From NCBI RefSeq assembly GCF_938028825.1, contig NZ_CALIZP010000050.1:1-62123 (forward strand): a DNA stretch of 62,123 bases, written 5' to 3'. Both the position numbers and the translations under genes were made by a program. Below, piece by piece: positions 8,863 to 16,872 of this stretch (positions are counted from its first letter, which is position 1; each line of letters starts with the position of its first letter). Under the pieces are notes generated by a model. The model searched no databases. It saw only the letters and a program-made list of their open reading frames with translations, and was not told the origin of the DNA. This stretch comes from an uncultured Cardiobacterium sp. (lineage in GTDB: Bacteria > Pseudomonadota > Gammaproteobacteria > Cardiobacteriales > Cardiobacteriaceae).

Positions 8863-9198
8863 CCGCTTGCCATTGAACCGCAAGCACACTTGGGGGTAGC
8901 ACCCGTCATGGTGGCCGCCCATGCCGCAAACAGTGATTGGGGGGAGGCGGGGTTATGCGATACAAAACCGCGCGAACGGGGGAATCCATCACGATAGGCG
9001 GGCAACATCATGAAATGCAACAAGAAAACATGATGCCACTCTTGAGAATGAGCGCCGGTTGTTGCACCAACCCGCCATGCGTACAAAAAACCGCCGCCCG
9101 CCCGATGACACCGTATAATGCTCGCAAATTTTTACTAAATTTAATCTCCACCCGCCGCTTGCGGCACCGACTAACCCCCAAAAATCCAAGGAGAACCA
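8863..9198. other. Intergenic region between rho and the sugar kinase
   Basis: About 335 nt with no convincing gene. A weak 6-bp GCTTGC/GCAAGC hairpin follows the rho stop. CATCATG/CATGATG inverted arms occur near 9005-9037. The promoter-proximal end carries a perfect TATAAT. Open frames across it have no homology features or ribosome site. Confidence 0.5.
9114..9119 (+). promoter_or_regulatory. Perfect -10 box before the PfkB-family kinase
   Basis: TATAAT at 9114-9119, followed by an AT-rich stretch, 80 nt before the start codon. No good -35 hexamer is visible at 16-18 nt upstream, so an activator may be needed. Confidence 0.4.
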
Positions 9199-10152
9199 AT
9201 GGAAGTCATCACCATCACTGCCAATCCTGCCATTGACATGACCGTACACGTGGACGGCTGGCAGCGCGACACTGTCAACCGCGCGCAGGCGGTGGATATT
9301 ACCGTCGGCGGCAAAGGACTTACCGTCGCCATCAACCTTGCCGATGCCGGAATCAGCACCAGTGCTACCGGCTTCATGGGAGCGGACAACGAAGAGCGCT
9401 TCGTCCGCACCTTCAAAAAGCACGGCGTCATTGACCACGCCATCCGCATCCCCGGCGAAACCCGCACCTGCATCAAAATCGTTGATGGCAGCAACGGCGA
9501 AACCACCGACATCAACCCGGCCGGCCTCTTCGTTCCCGAAGAGTACCAGCAGCAGCTGTGGGACTATATCGAGCAGAACATCGGCGTCGCGCGCGTGCTG
9601 ATGATGGGCGGCAGCCTGCCCGCCGGCGTCGAAAAAAACCTCTATGCCCGCATCGTCGCCAAATATCACGGCAAATTTGAATACATCGTGGTGGACAGCA
9701 GCGGCAAGGCCCTCGAAGAAACCATGAATGCCACCATCCTGCCCGATATGATCAAACCCAACATTCACGAGCTGCAAGAAATGTGTGGTCGCGAACTCGA
9801 AAGCGACGCGGACATCATCCGCGAAGCGCGCGGCTTCATCGAGCGCGGCATGAAAATCGTCGTCGTCTCCATGGGCAGCAAGGGTGCCTGGTTCGTCACC
9901 AGAAACGAAGCCGTCCATGCCAAACCGCCGCGTGTGCGCGTCGCCAGCACCGTCGGCGCAGGGGATGCCATGGTCGCCGGCACTATTCGCGGCCTGCTGC
10001 TCGGTCGCGACATCGCCGAAATGGCGCGCACCGCTACCGCATACAGTGCGTCCAACATCGAACATGTCGGCACCTACCTGCCCGGCCAGCAGCGCATCGA
10101 ACAGCTCAAAGGCTGGGTCGTCATCACCCGCGAAGGCGAAAGCCGCACATGA
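9199..10152 (+). CDS. PfkB-family sugar kinase, 1-phosphofructokinase type
   Basis: Ribokinase-fold kinase of 317 residues. The N-terminal TITANPAIDMTVHVDGWQ and GGKGLTVAINLADAG blocks resemble FruK/LacC (1-phosphofructokinase or tagatose-6-phosphate kinase). The C-terminal PfkB signature STVGAGDAMVAGTIRGLL holds the anion hole and catalytic Asp of GAGD. The ribosome site AAGGAGA precedes the ATG. Most likely it makes fructose-1,6-bisphosphate from fructose-1-phosphate, but no fruA/fruB PTS genes are adjacent, so the substrate is not certain. Its stop overlaps the next start as ATGA, coupling it to a lipoprotein gene. Confidence 0.85.
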   Translation: MEVITITANPAIDMTVHVDGWQRDTVNRAQAVDITVGGKGLTVAINLADAGISTSATGFMGADNEERFVRTFKKHGVIDHAIRIPGETRTCIKIVDGSNGETTDINPAGLFVPEEYQQQLWDYIEQNIGVARVLMMGGSLPAGVEKNLYARIVAKYHGKFEYIVVDSSGKALEETMNATILPDMIKPNIHELQEMCGRELESDADIIREARGFIERGMKIVVVSMGSKGAWFVTRNEAVHAKPPRVRVASTVGAGDAMVAGTIRGLLLGRDIAEMARTATAYSASNIEHVGTYLPGQQRIEQLKGWVVITREGESRT

Positions 10153-10979
10153 AGCGCGCCACCACCCGCAACCTGTGCGCCGCCACCATCCCCATGATGC
10201 TAGCGGGCTGCGCCTTGCTCGGCGGAGGCGATCCGTCACTGACGCCGGAACAACTCGCCTACGTGCGCAGCCACGACATCGTGGTGCAGCCGCTGCCGGT
10301 CGGCTACGAAGAGCCGCTGCTTGTCCATACCCGCAGCGGCAAAGTCGGCACTGATGTCGGGGTCAATATCGCTTTCGCCATACTGACTGGCAGCTACAAC
10401 TATAAAAGCCCCAAAGGCGACGGTCCGCGCGATCGCTTCAGTAACGATGGACAACCGCTGCAAGGTGCCGTCAAAAACAAAGTCCGCCAAGAAGCGGCCG
10501 AAGAAATCTACACCAGCGAACCGACCCGCGTCCTCAACAAACTGTTGGCTGAACGCTATCCGGCAACCGTCGCTCCCAAAGACGACAACCTCACCATCAG
10601 CACTACGCCTGTCGCCTGGCACCTCTACTATGGCAAGGGCGATACCTTTACCCTGGAATACGCCGGCGACATCACCCTGAAGCTGCCGGCGGCAAAAATC
10701 AAGCGTACCCTCTGGTGTGACCGCAAAAGCGAACAGGCGCTCACGCGGGAACAGTGGCTGGAAAACGACGCCGCCCGTATCCGCAGCTACGCGCAGGAAA
10801 CTGCGTTGCAATGTGCCAACAAGGTGCTGGATGAACTGCAACTGCCGCGAATATCGGCGGTGCAAATCCCCGTGCAGGCAAACAACGCATCCGCCGCCGC
10901 TCCTTCCGTCACCCGGCAAAATCCGGCAGACGGACAACAGACCGCGACACCTGTCACAACAACCGGAAGCAATCCCTGA
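10149..10979 (+). CDS. Putative lipoprotein of unknown function
   Basis: 276 residues with a signal-peptidase II lipobox LAGC (lipidated Cys21), so predicted membrane-anchored lipoprotein. The mature part has no domain I recognise; the last 40 residues are low-complexity Ala/Thr/Gln/Pro. There is one internal DRKSEQ-x-LTREQWLENDAARI helix. The start overlaps the stop of the sugar kinase by 4 nt (ATGA), and codon use matches the host, so it is a genuine translated gene. A bidirectional terminator follows. Confidence 0.75.
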   Translation: MKRATTRNLCAATIPMMLAGCALLGGGDPSLTPEQLAYVRSHDIVVQPLPVGYEEPLLVHTRSGKVGTDVGVNIAFAILTGSYNYKSPKGDGPRDRFSNDGQPLQGAVKNKVRQEAAEEIYTSEPTRVLNKLLAERYPATVAPKDDNLTISTTPVAWHLYYGKGDTFTLEYAGDITLKLPAAKIKRTLWCDRKSEQALTREQWLENDAARIRSYAQETALQCANKVLDELQLPRISAVQIPVQANNASAAAPSVTRQNPADGQQTATPVTTTGSNP

Positions 10980-11026
10980 GCGGGCAGATGCCGCCGGATT
11001 TCGGCAAATGAATCACAACGGAGTAC

Positions 11027-11063
11027 AGAGAAGCCGGACAATGTCCGGCTTCTCTGTTGTTCT
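11027..11063. terminator. Bidirectional terminator between convergent genes
   Basis: A long palindrome (arms 11027-11040 and 11042-11055) separates the convergent lipoprotein and SulP genes. On the plus strand it is followed by a T-rich GTTGTTCTTT. With a realistic loop the stem is 13 bp. Confidence 0.75.
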
Positions 11064-12677
11064 TTATGCTTTGAGTGCCGCCACTGCCGCATCAAAATCG
11101 CGCATGAAATTTTCCTCGCCGAGCAGGGCGAGTACGCCGCTGCGGCTGAGACTGGCGCGGACTTGTTCGTTCGCCCCGGAGATGAGGACGCGGATACCGC
11201 GCTTGTGGAAATCGGCGATGACGCGTTCCAGAGTGAGGATGCCGGTCATGTCGATGTACGGTACCCAGCGCATGCGCAGGACGACGGCACGCGGTTGAGT
11301 GTTGATATCGGCGAGGGTTTTCTCGAATTTCTCCATCGCGCCGAAGAAGAAGGGGCCGTTGACGATGAACATTTGCACGTCATCAGGCAGCGCTTCGCTG
11401 TCGCTGCTGTGTTCGCCTTTTTTGACTTCGACCGCTTTCGCCATTTGCCCGAGGAAGTGCAGGGTGGCGAGGATGACGCCGATGTTGACCGCGACGACGA
11501 GATCCACGAAAACGGTGAGGACGAAGGTGATGAGGAAGAGCGCGTTGTCGGCACGCGGCGCGCGGCGCAGCATATTGAGGCAGCGTTTCGGCTCGCTCAT
11601 GTTCCAGGCGACTTGAAAGAGGATGGCGGCCAGCGCGGCAAGCGGGATGTTGGCGGCAAGCGGCGCGGCAACCAGCAGGATGAGGATGAGGGTCAGCACG
11701 TGGACAACGCCGGCCAGCGGGCTGTTGCCGCCCTGGCGGATGTTGGTCGCGGTGCGGGCGATGGCACCGGTCGCGGCAAAGCCGCCGAAGAACGGCGTGA
11801 CGATATTGGCCAGCCCCTGACCGACAAGCTCTTGATTGGAGCTGTGCCGTGTGCCCGTCATGCCGTCGGCGACGACCGCCGAGAGCAACGATTCGATGGC
11901 GCCGAGCATGGCGATGGTGAAGGCAGGCAGGATGAGGGTGGTGATTTTCGTCCAGTTAAAGTCCGGCAGGGCGAAGGTCGGCAGTTTTTGCGGAATGCCG
12001 CCGTAGGCGGAGCCGATGGTGGCAACGCCGTCAAATTGACAAACGCTTTGCAGGACGGTGGCGGCGATAAGCACCCACATCGGCGAGGGAATGCGGCGCA
12101 GCAAGGCGATTTTCGGCACGATGATGAGCAATGCCAGCGACATGAGGGCAATGCCAGTGGTGGCGAGATGCAGTTGCGGAAAACTGCGCAGCAATGCCCA
12201 GAATTGTTCGTGAAAATGCGCGCCTGTTGCCTTCGGCAGGCCGAAGAAGGAAGCCCACTGACCGACCCAGATAACGACACCGATGCCGGCGGTAAAGCCG
12301 AGAATGACCGGCATCGGGATGAAGCGGATCATCGTGCCGAGGCGGAAAAGCCCCATAAAGAACAGCATGATGCCGGCAAGGACGGTGGCGATTTGCAGGC
12401 CGTCGAAGCCGTATTGCGCGGTGATGCCGGCGAGAATGGCGATGAAGGCGCCGGTGGGCCCGGCAATCTGTACGCGCGAACCACCGCAGACCGAGACGAT
12501 GAGACCGGCGACGATGGCGGTGTAGATGCCCTGTTCCGGCTTGACACCGGTGGCGATGGCAAAGGCCATGGACAGCGGCAGGGCGACGATGCCGACGATA
12601 ACACCGGCGATGATGTTGCGTAACCAGTACGGGCGGGCAAACAGCCCGGCACGGCGGGCTTCTATCCAGGCAATCAT
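11064..12677 (-). CDS. SulP family inorganic anion transporter
   Basis: 537-residue SLC26/SulP permease. The membrane core starts around residue 20 and contains the family block GGSRVQIAGPTGAFIAILAG (about 64-83). Further helices run to about residue 400. A C-terminal cytoplasmic STAS domain (about 425-530) shows VLRMRWVPYIDMTGILTLERVI. Family members carry sulfate, bicarbonate or C4-dicarboxylates (E. coli DauA); the substrate here is unknown. Convergent with the lipoprotein gene and divergent from ssrA. Confidence 0.92.
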   Translation of the reverse strand: MIAWIEARRAGLFARPYWLRNIIAGVIVGIVALPLSMAFAIATGVKPEQGIYTAIVAGLIVSVCGGSRVQIAGPTGAFIAILAGITAQYGFDGLQIATVLAGIMLFFMGLFRLGTMIRFIPMPVILGFTAGIGVVIWVGQWASFFGLPKATGAHFHEQFWALLRSFPQLHLATTGIALMSLALLIIVPKIALLRRIPSPMWVLIAATVLQSVCQFDGVATIGSAYGGIPQKLPTFALPDFNWTKITTLILPAFTIAMLGAIESLLSAVVADGMTGTRHSSNQELVGQGLANIVTPFFGGFAATGAIARTATNIRQGGNSPLAGVVHVLTLILILLVAAPLAANIPLAALAAILFQVAWNMSEPKRCLNMLRRAPRADNALFLITFVLTVFVDLVVAVNIGVILATLHFLGQMAKAVEVKKGEHSSDSEALPDDVQMFIVNGPFFFGAMEKFEKTLADINTQPRAVVLRMRWVPYIDMTGILTLERVIADFHKRGIRVLISGANEQVRASLSRSGVLALLGEENFMRDFDAAVAALKA

Positions 12678-12754
12678 GATGTTTCCCTCAAAAAAGCGCG
12701 GATTCTACGCCGTACACAGGCGTGCCGCTACTGGATTTCCCGCGCGAGGCTGAC

Positions 12755-12760
12755 TATAAT
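12755..12760 (+). promoter_or_regulatory. -10 box of the tmRNA gene
   Basis: Perfect TATAAT ending 11 nt before the mature tmRNA 5' end at 12772, correctly placed for initiation at or close to the RNA. The -35 region (near 12732) matches poorly. Confidence 0.65.
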
Positions 12761-12771
12761 CACGCGCACTT

Positions 12772-13120
12772 GGGGGCGTTCCTGGATTCGACGGGGATGA
12801 CAAGACTCCAGGTGCATGCCGAGGATGAAAGAACCTCGTAAATCCCTTTCAAATCAATAGTTGCAAACGACGACAACTACGCTTTGGCGGCTTAATTCCC
12901 GCTGACGCTCACTTGAATGTGTCTGTACGTTCAAACTGAGTGGCATTTTTACAGAACCGCTGCTTGCCGCGTCCGCCGACAAGTAGTTAAATCAAGCGGA
13001 ATCGTGTGCGGGTTGCCTGGCCGTTGGCTGCACGCCCATTAAATCAAAAACGCGCCTAAGCATGTAGTACCGAAGGTTGCGTGTTTCCGGACGGGGGTTC
13101 AAATCCCCCCGCCTCCACCA
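12772..13120 (+). ncRNA. ssrA: Transfer-messenger RNA (tmRNA)
   Basis: Rescues stalled ribosomes by trans-translation and tags the product for proteolysis. The 5' end GGGGGCG (12772-12778) pairs with CGCCTCC before the encoded 3' ACCA (ending 13120), forming the tRNA-like acceptor stem. The T arm is GGGGGTTCAAATCCCCC. The resume codon GCA is at 12863. The tag reads ANDDNYALAA and ends at TAA 12893-12895, a standard gammaproteobacterial-type tag ending in LAA. About 349 nt, one-piece form. The 3' end of ssrA is a classical integration site, and repeats and IS debris follow at once. Confidence 0.97.
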
Positions 13121-13298
13121 CCCATCATTATTATCCTGTCCAATGTTGTCAAGAAACCGCTGTTGATTCAGCGGTTTTTCTTTATCTTTCGTCTTATCCT
13201 GTCTTATGTTGTCTTATTGCATCCAGCCCGTTCCGTGGGGCAAAATGTGGGGCAATCGCCAGTTACCTAGAACAACCCTACAATGTTGTCCAATGTAT
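13121..13298. repeat. Direct-repeat cluster downstream of ssrA (possible attachment-site scar)
   Basis: Two 20-nt imperfect direct repeats (13131-13150 and 13194-13213, 18 of 20 identical) share CCTGTC-x2-ATGTTGTC. The half motif CAATGTTGTC recurs at 13281-13290. A perfect 9-bp repeat GTGGGGCAA lies at 13235-13243 and 13247-13255. TGTCTTAT occurs at 13200, 13210 and again at 14031, beyond the IS remnant. Such clusters beside ssrA suggest leftover integrase-binding or attachment sequence; no integrase gene remains. Confidence 0.45.
13154..13180 (+). terminator. Intrinsic terminator of ssrA
   Basis: 8-bp stem AAACCGCT/AGCGGTTT (13154-13161 with 13170-13177) followed by TTC, 34 nt after the tmRNA 3' end. 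It lies inside the direct-repeat cluster. Confidence 0.75.
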
Positions 13299-13900
13299 CA
13301 GACGGCAATGATTGTCTTCAATTCCCACCGTATATTTCTTGTCAATATTCGATTTTTCACTGCCGAATACTTCAGCAAAACTCTGCCACTTATCCATTAC
13401 GATATTCCCGTAAGTACTCTTTAGATCGTTTAAACGTGCTTCCAATTCCCTAACTGTGGCAATATCCCGTTTCCCTCGGGCATAAGCCACTATCTCACCG
13501 CTACCACGGTCATAAGTGTAAGCCATACCTTGTTCTTTTTACTGCCAACAAAAGTCCAAAGTTCGTCAACCTTTAAAGCATCATAATGATTTTTCTCAGG
13601 AAGAACATGGCGTTGCGACGTTTTTAGTACCTTCTGCACCTTGTACCTGCTGCATCCCGTTATTTCGGAAATATCACGAATGCCACAATGACGAACCGGC
13701 ATTTTGAGGATAATCTTAATGATGTCTGAGCGACATCCAATATAGGCCAAATTATGGTTGCCAATAAATTGGCGACCGCAATCTTTGCAGAGGTAATTTT
13801 GCCTGCCGCCGCGCTTGGTGCCATTTTTCTTTATACTCTGCCCGTGGCAACGGGGGCAACAGAGTGTTGATTGTATTTTCACAGACACGACATAACGCAT
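13278..13900 (-). pseudogene. IS1-family transposase, frameshifted and 3'-truncated
   Basis: The N-terminal part (13900-13490) has the InsA-type zinc finger CPRCHGQSIKKNG-x-YLCKDCGRQF and a helix-turn-helix. It continues with the DDE-domain start VDELWTFVGSKKNKVWLT. The protein then resumes in the -1 frame (13526-13278) as YTYDRGSGEIVAYARGKRD up to the family block KYTVGIEDNHCRL. Seventeen nt lie where about 21 are expected, so a 4-nt deletion, not programmed slippage, best explains the break. After CRL (about 13299) the usual C-terminus (RHRIRRAF and onward) is replaced by the repeat cluster. The element is dead. Confidence 0.85.
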
Positions 13901-13966
13901 CTGCCTGTTGCTTTTTTAGTCTCTGTTTTACCAACAAGCCTGTCAGCATACTTTTCAGAACACCAC
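13299..13966 (-). mobile_element. Remnant of an IS1-family insertion sequence
   Basis: This span covers the broken transposase plus its upstream flank. GGTGGTGTTCTGAAAAG reads inward from 13966 on the minus strand and is my candidate left terminal repeat. The right terminus is missing because the element is cut at about 13299 near CAATGTTGTC. No matching second inverted repeat or target duplication is visible. Confidence 0.5.
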
Positions 13967-14047
13967 CAAAAAATGATATGGTGTTGGTTCGCCTCACCGT
14001 GCTATCTGTATGATTTTCGGCGCGCCGCCTTGTCTTATTCCTATTTA

Positions 14048-15331
14048 TTACCCTTCCCGACGCTGGCGGAAGATCCAGGCGCGTACCGGGTCAAGATCGT
14101 AGGCGTATTTCCAGGTGTTGGTATGGCCGCTGCTGCCGCCCGTTTCTTCGCCGGCGCGGTACACGCTGCCCTTGCGGTAGGCAACGAAGTTGATGTTGGC
14201 GTGTTCGGCGTCCATTGCGGCAAAGGCAGCGGCGATTTCGCCCGGATTCCATTGGGCGTCCCATTGACAGCGCGCGATTTTCGCGCCGTATCGGGCGAGG
14301 ACTTCGAGGATAGCGAGCTGGCCGGGGTAGGCTTTGTCGTCATCCATCGAGACGATGATCCAAAGACGGCTTTGTGCCAGCGGGGCGACGACGGCGGGAT
14401 CCCACTGGCAGGCGACGAGGTAGCTCGCCGCGAAGAAGTCGGGGTATTTGACGTTCATGGCGATGCTCATCATGCCGCCACCCGATTGGCCGGTGGCGTA
14501 GCGACGGGCGGGGTCAATGGGGTGTTCTTTTTCCAGCGTGCGGATGAGGTTGAGGGTGGCGTCGAGGTAGGCAGAGGTGTGTGAGTCGTCGTCGGCGATG
14601 ATTTCGTTGAATTGCGGTGCCAGGACGTAGCAGGGATTTTCCGCTTGCGCGGCGGGTTCTGCCCAGGCGATGGCACCGTTGCCCTGATAAAGCGTCGCCT
14701 TGGTGTTGCTGCCGGTCACGCCCGCATCGTGCATGAAGAGCACCAGCGGGTAGCGCTTGCCCGCTTCCGGATGGCGCGGGGTGTAGAGGTTGTAGCGCAC
14801 GGTTTTGCCGGTTTCCCGGTCGGTGTAGCTGTGTTGGGTGAAGTCGTCGCAGGTTTTGTTGATAACGGCGGTAGTGGTGATGGTCTCGCCGCCGATGTCG
14901 ATGTCGGCCTGTGCCGGTACGAGGGTCGGCGCGCTTTCCTGGATATCGCCCGCTTTACCCGGCCCGCCACCGGCAGTTTTCGCCTGCTGTTGCGCTGTAG
15001 GCTTTTGTTTTTTGACCAGCAGCGCGTCCGTATCTTGCGGGTCGAGTTGCAGGATGACGTAGCGTCCTTCATCTGCCGGGGCACCATCTGCCGTCGCGGC
15101 AGGGTACGCGGCGATGATGTGCCGCCCGATGACGCGGTATGGCGTGCTGTCCAGCCGGTCTTTGCTGACGGACTGCGGGTAGGCCAGCGCGACGGCGTCC
15201 AGGCGCATCCCGTCGCCATAGACACGGGTGATGGCAATGGCCGTCTGCGGGCGGTTGGCGGCGGCAGGCACCGGGACGGCCAGTAGCAGGGTGGTGCCGG
15301 CGCCGTGCAACAGGAAGCGTCTTCTTTTCAT
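14048..15331 (-). CDS. Tat-exported PHB-depolymerase-like esterase
   Basis: 427 residues with a twin-arginine-type signal (MKRRRFLLHGAGTTLLLAVP, cleavage around residue 25). An N-terminal beta-rich region (about 30-150) precedes an alpha/beta hydrolase of the polyhydroxybutyrate depolymerase/LpqC-type esterase family. The nucleophile elbow is TGQSGGGM (GxSxG), the acid is probably in SMDDDKAYPG and the His in SSGHTNTW. Probably a periplasmic or secreted serine esterase or peptidase-like hydrolase; the substrate is unknown. It starts 18 nt after the stop of the Sel1-repeat gene and likely forms an operon with it. Confidence 0.85.
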   Translation of the reverse strand: MKRRRFLLHGAGTTLLLAVPVPAAANRPQTAIAITRVYGDGMRLDAVALAYPQSVSKDRLDSTPYRVIGRHIIAAYPAATADGAPADEGRYVILQLDPQDTDALLVKKQKPTAQQQAKTAGGGPGKAGDIQESAPTLVPAQADIDIGGETITTTAVINKTCDDFTQHSYTDRETGKTVRYNLYTPRHPEAGKRYPLVLFMHDAGVTGSNTKATLYQGNGAIAWAEPAAQAENPCYVLAPQFNEIIADDDSHTSAYLDATLNLIRTLEKEHPIDPARRYATGQSGGGMMSIAMNVKYPDFFAASYLVACQWDPAVVAPLAQSRLWIIVSMDDDKAYPGQLAILEVLARYGAKIARCQWDAQWNPGEIAAAFAAMDAEHANINFVAYRKGSVYRAGEETGGSSGHTNTWKYAYDLDPVRAWIFRQRREG

Positions 15332-15349
15332 GGGGGCTTCGGCCGTGCG

Positions 15350-16837
15350 TCAGGCGCTGTGTGCGTGGCGGGGATGGCCGTGCTGCCATTTGTCGAGCTG
15401 GCGCGCGGCTTGTTGCAGGCCTTGCGCGGCAGCGCGTTGCCACCACGCTTCCATGATGGCCGGGTTTTCTTTGACGCCGAGGCCTTCGCGGTAGAGGTTG
15501 CCAAGCTGGTATTGGGCGCGGGCGTGGCCTTGTTCGGCGGCGAGTTCGTACCAGTAGGCGGCACGGGCGTAGTCTTGTTCGATGCCCTGACCGTTCTCGT
15601 ACATGACGCCGAGGTTGTATTGGGCATCGCTGTTGCCCTGTCTGGCGGCCTGTTCGAAGCTGTGCGCGGCGTGGCGGGCGGCACGGTTGAAGCTGGCGAT
15701 GGCGCGGCGGTAGCCGGCGTCGCTGTACAGGAGGCCGTTGTTTTCGCGGGTATTGAGGATGGGGTCGTAGTAGGCGTCGTTGTCGTCTTCGTCGGCAATC
15801 GGGTCGATCCAGATGGGGCTGCGCTTGTTTTCGGCTTCGACGGCGGCGATGGCTTCGGGGCTGATGTTGTATTCGATGCTTTTCAGGCTTTGCTGGTATT
15901 CGTCGAGTTTTTGCCAGCCTTCACGGTGCAGGACGCCGAGCGGGTAGTAGTCGGTTGCGCCGTCGTAGGTCATGTCGTAGTAGTGTTCGCCGTCGTCGGC
16001 AAGCGGTGGGGTGCCCTGGTTGGTGGTCTGGCGGTACCAGTCCACCACGGTGCGCTCCTGGTAGTATTCGAGGCGGGCGATGGCGCTTTCGTTGTCCTGG
16101 GCGGCGGCGCTTTCCAGCCAGTAGTAGGCCATGTTGTCGTCCTGCGGCACGCCTTCGCCTTTTTCGTAGAGCAGACCGAGGCGGTATTGGGCTTTGCTGT
16201 CGCCCTGTTCGGCAGCGCAGCCGTACCATTCGGCGGCGATTTCGGGGTTTTGCGCGACGCCCCGGCCACGTTCGTACATCATGGCCAGGTTGCATTGGGC
16301 TTTGGCGTAGCCTTGTTGCGCGGCTTTTTCGTACCAGCGCGCGGCACGGCGGTCATCCTGGGTGACGCCTTCGCCCCGGAAGTAGAGGTTGCCGAGGTTG
16401 TATTGGGCTTCGACGTCGTCCTGCTGCGCGGCCTGAACGAACCAGAAGGCTGCGCGGCGTTCGTCTTTTTCTACGCCGATGCCGGCGATGTAGAGGTTAC
16501 CGAGGTTGTATTGGGCTTGTTTGTCGCCCTGGATGGCGGCTTTTTCGTACCAGTAGGCGGCTTGTTCGTCGTTTTTTTCAACGCCCCGGCCTTCGCCATA
16601 CATCCAGCCGAGGTTGCACTGGGCGGCGGCGAAGCCTTGGGCGGCGGATTTTTGGTACCAGTCCAGCGCGCGGCGGTCGTCCTGGGCGACGCCGTGGCCG
16701 TTGGCCTGCATCCAGCCGATGCGGAATTGAGCGGTGGCATCGCCTTGCTGGGCTTCCTGGTACCAGGCGGCGTATTGTTCGGCGTCGTGCTGTTCTTCGA
16801 GGGTCAGGTTTTTTTTGTTTTTTTTCAGCAGGCTCAC
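15350..16837 (-). CDS. Sel1-repeat protein, cytoplasmic, GTG start
   Basis: 495 residues. No ATG gives a sensible start. The GTG at 16837 is preceded by AGGAG (16844-16848) at proper spacing, and the reading frame upstream is a shadow of the helicase gene. After a Lys-rich start (SLLKKNKKNLTLEEQ) come at least seven consecutive Sel1 repeats (A-x-x-x-L-G-x-x-Y-x-x-G-x-G-V), about residues 20-290. An unusual Asp/Tyr-rich insert follows (about 300-420), then two more repeats to the C-terminus. No signal peptide is present. Such proteins are scaffolds; partners are unknown. It sits between rep and the esterase on the same strand. Confidence 0.85.
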   Translation of the reverse strand: MSLLKKNKKNLTLEEQHDAEQYAAWYQEAQQGDATAQFRIGWMQANGHGVAQDDRRALDWYQKSAAQGFAAAQCNLGWMYGEGRGVEKNDEQAAYWYEKAAIQGDKQAQYNLGNLYIAGIGVEKDERRAAFWFVQAAQQDDVEAQYNLGNLYFRGEGVTQDDRRAARWYEKAAQQGYAKAQCNLAMMYERGRGVAQNPEIAAEWYGCAAEQGDSKAQYRLGLLYEKGEGVPQDDNMAYYWLESAAAQDNESAIARLEYYQERTVVDWYRQTTNQGTPPLADDGEHYYDMTYDGATDYYPLGVLHREGWQKLDEYQQSLKSIEYNISPEAIAAVEAENKRSPIWIDPIADEDDNDAYYDPILNTRENNGLLYSDAGYRRAIASFNRAARHAAHSFEQAARQGNSDAQYNLGVMYENGQGIEQDYARAAYWYELAAEQGHARAQYQLGNLYREGLGVKENPAIMEAWWQRAAAQGLQQAARQLDKWQHGHPRHAHSA

Positions 16838-16872
16838 GGGTTGCTCCTTGGTTTGTGTGCCGGTGTGTGGCT

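Noticed and set aside
8937..9236. Small plus-strand frame of 99 codons between rho and the sugar kinase
   Set aside because: Ends inside the kinase gene, lacks a ribosome site and spans the promoter region.
13490..13526. Programmed -1 frameshifting in the IS1 transposase at AAAAAG
   Set aside because: The slippery site is one A short, and fused protein homology requires four missing nucleotides near ACA rather than a shift at the Lys codons.
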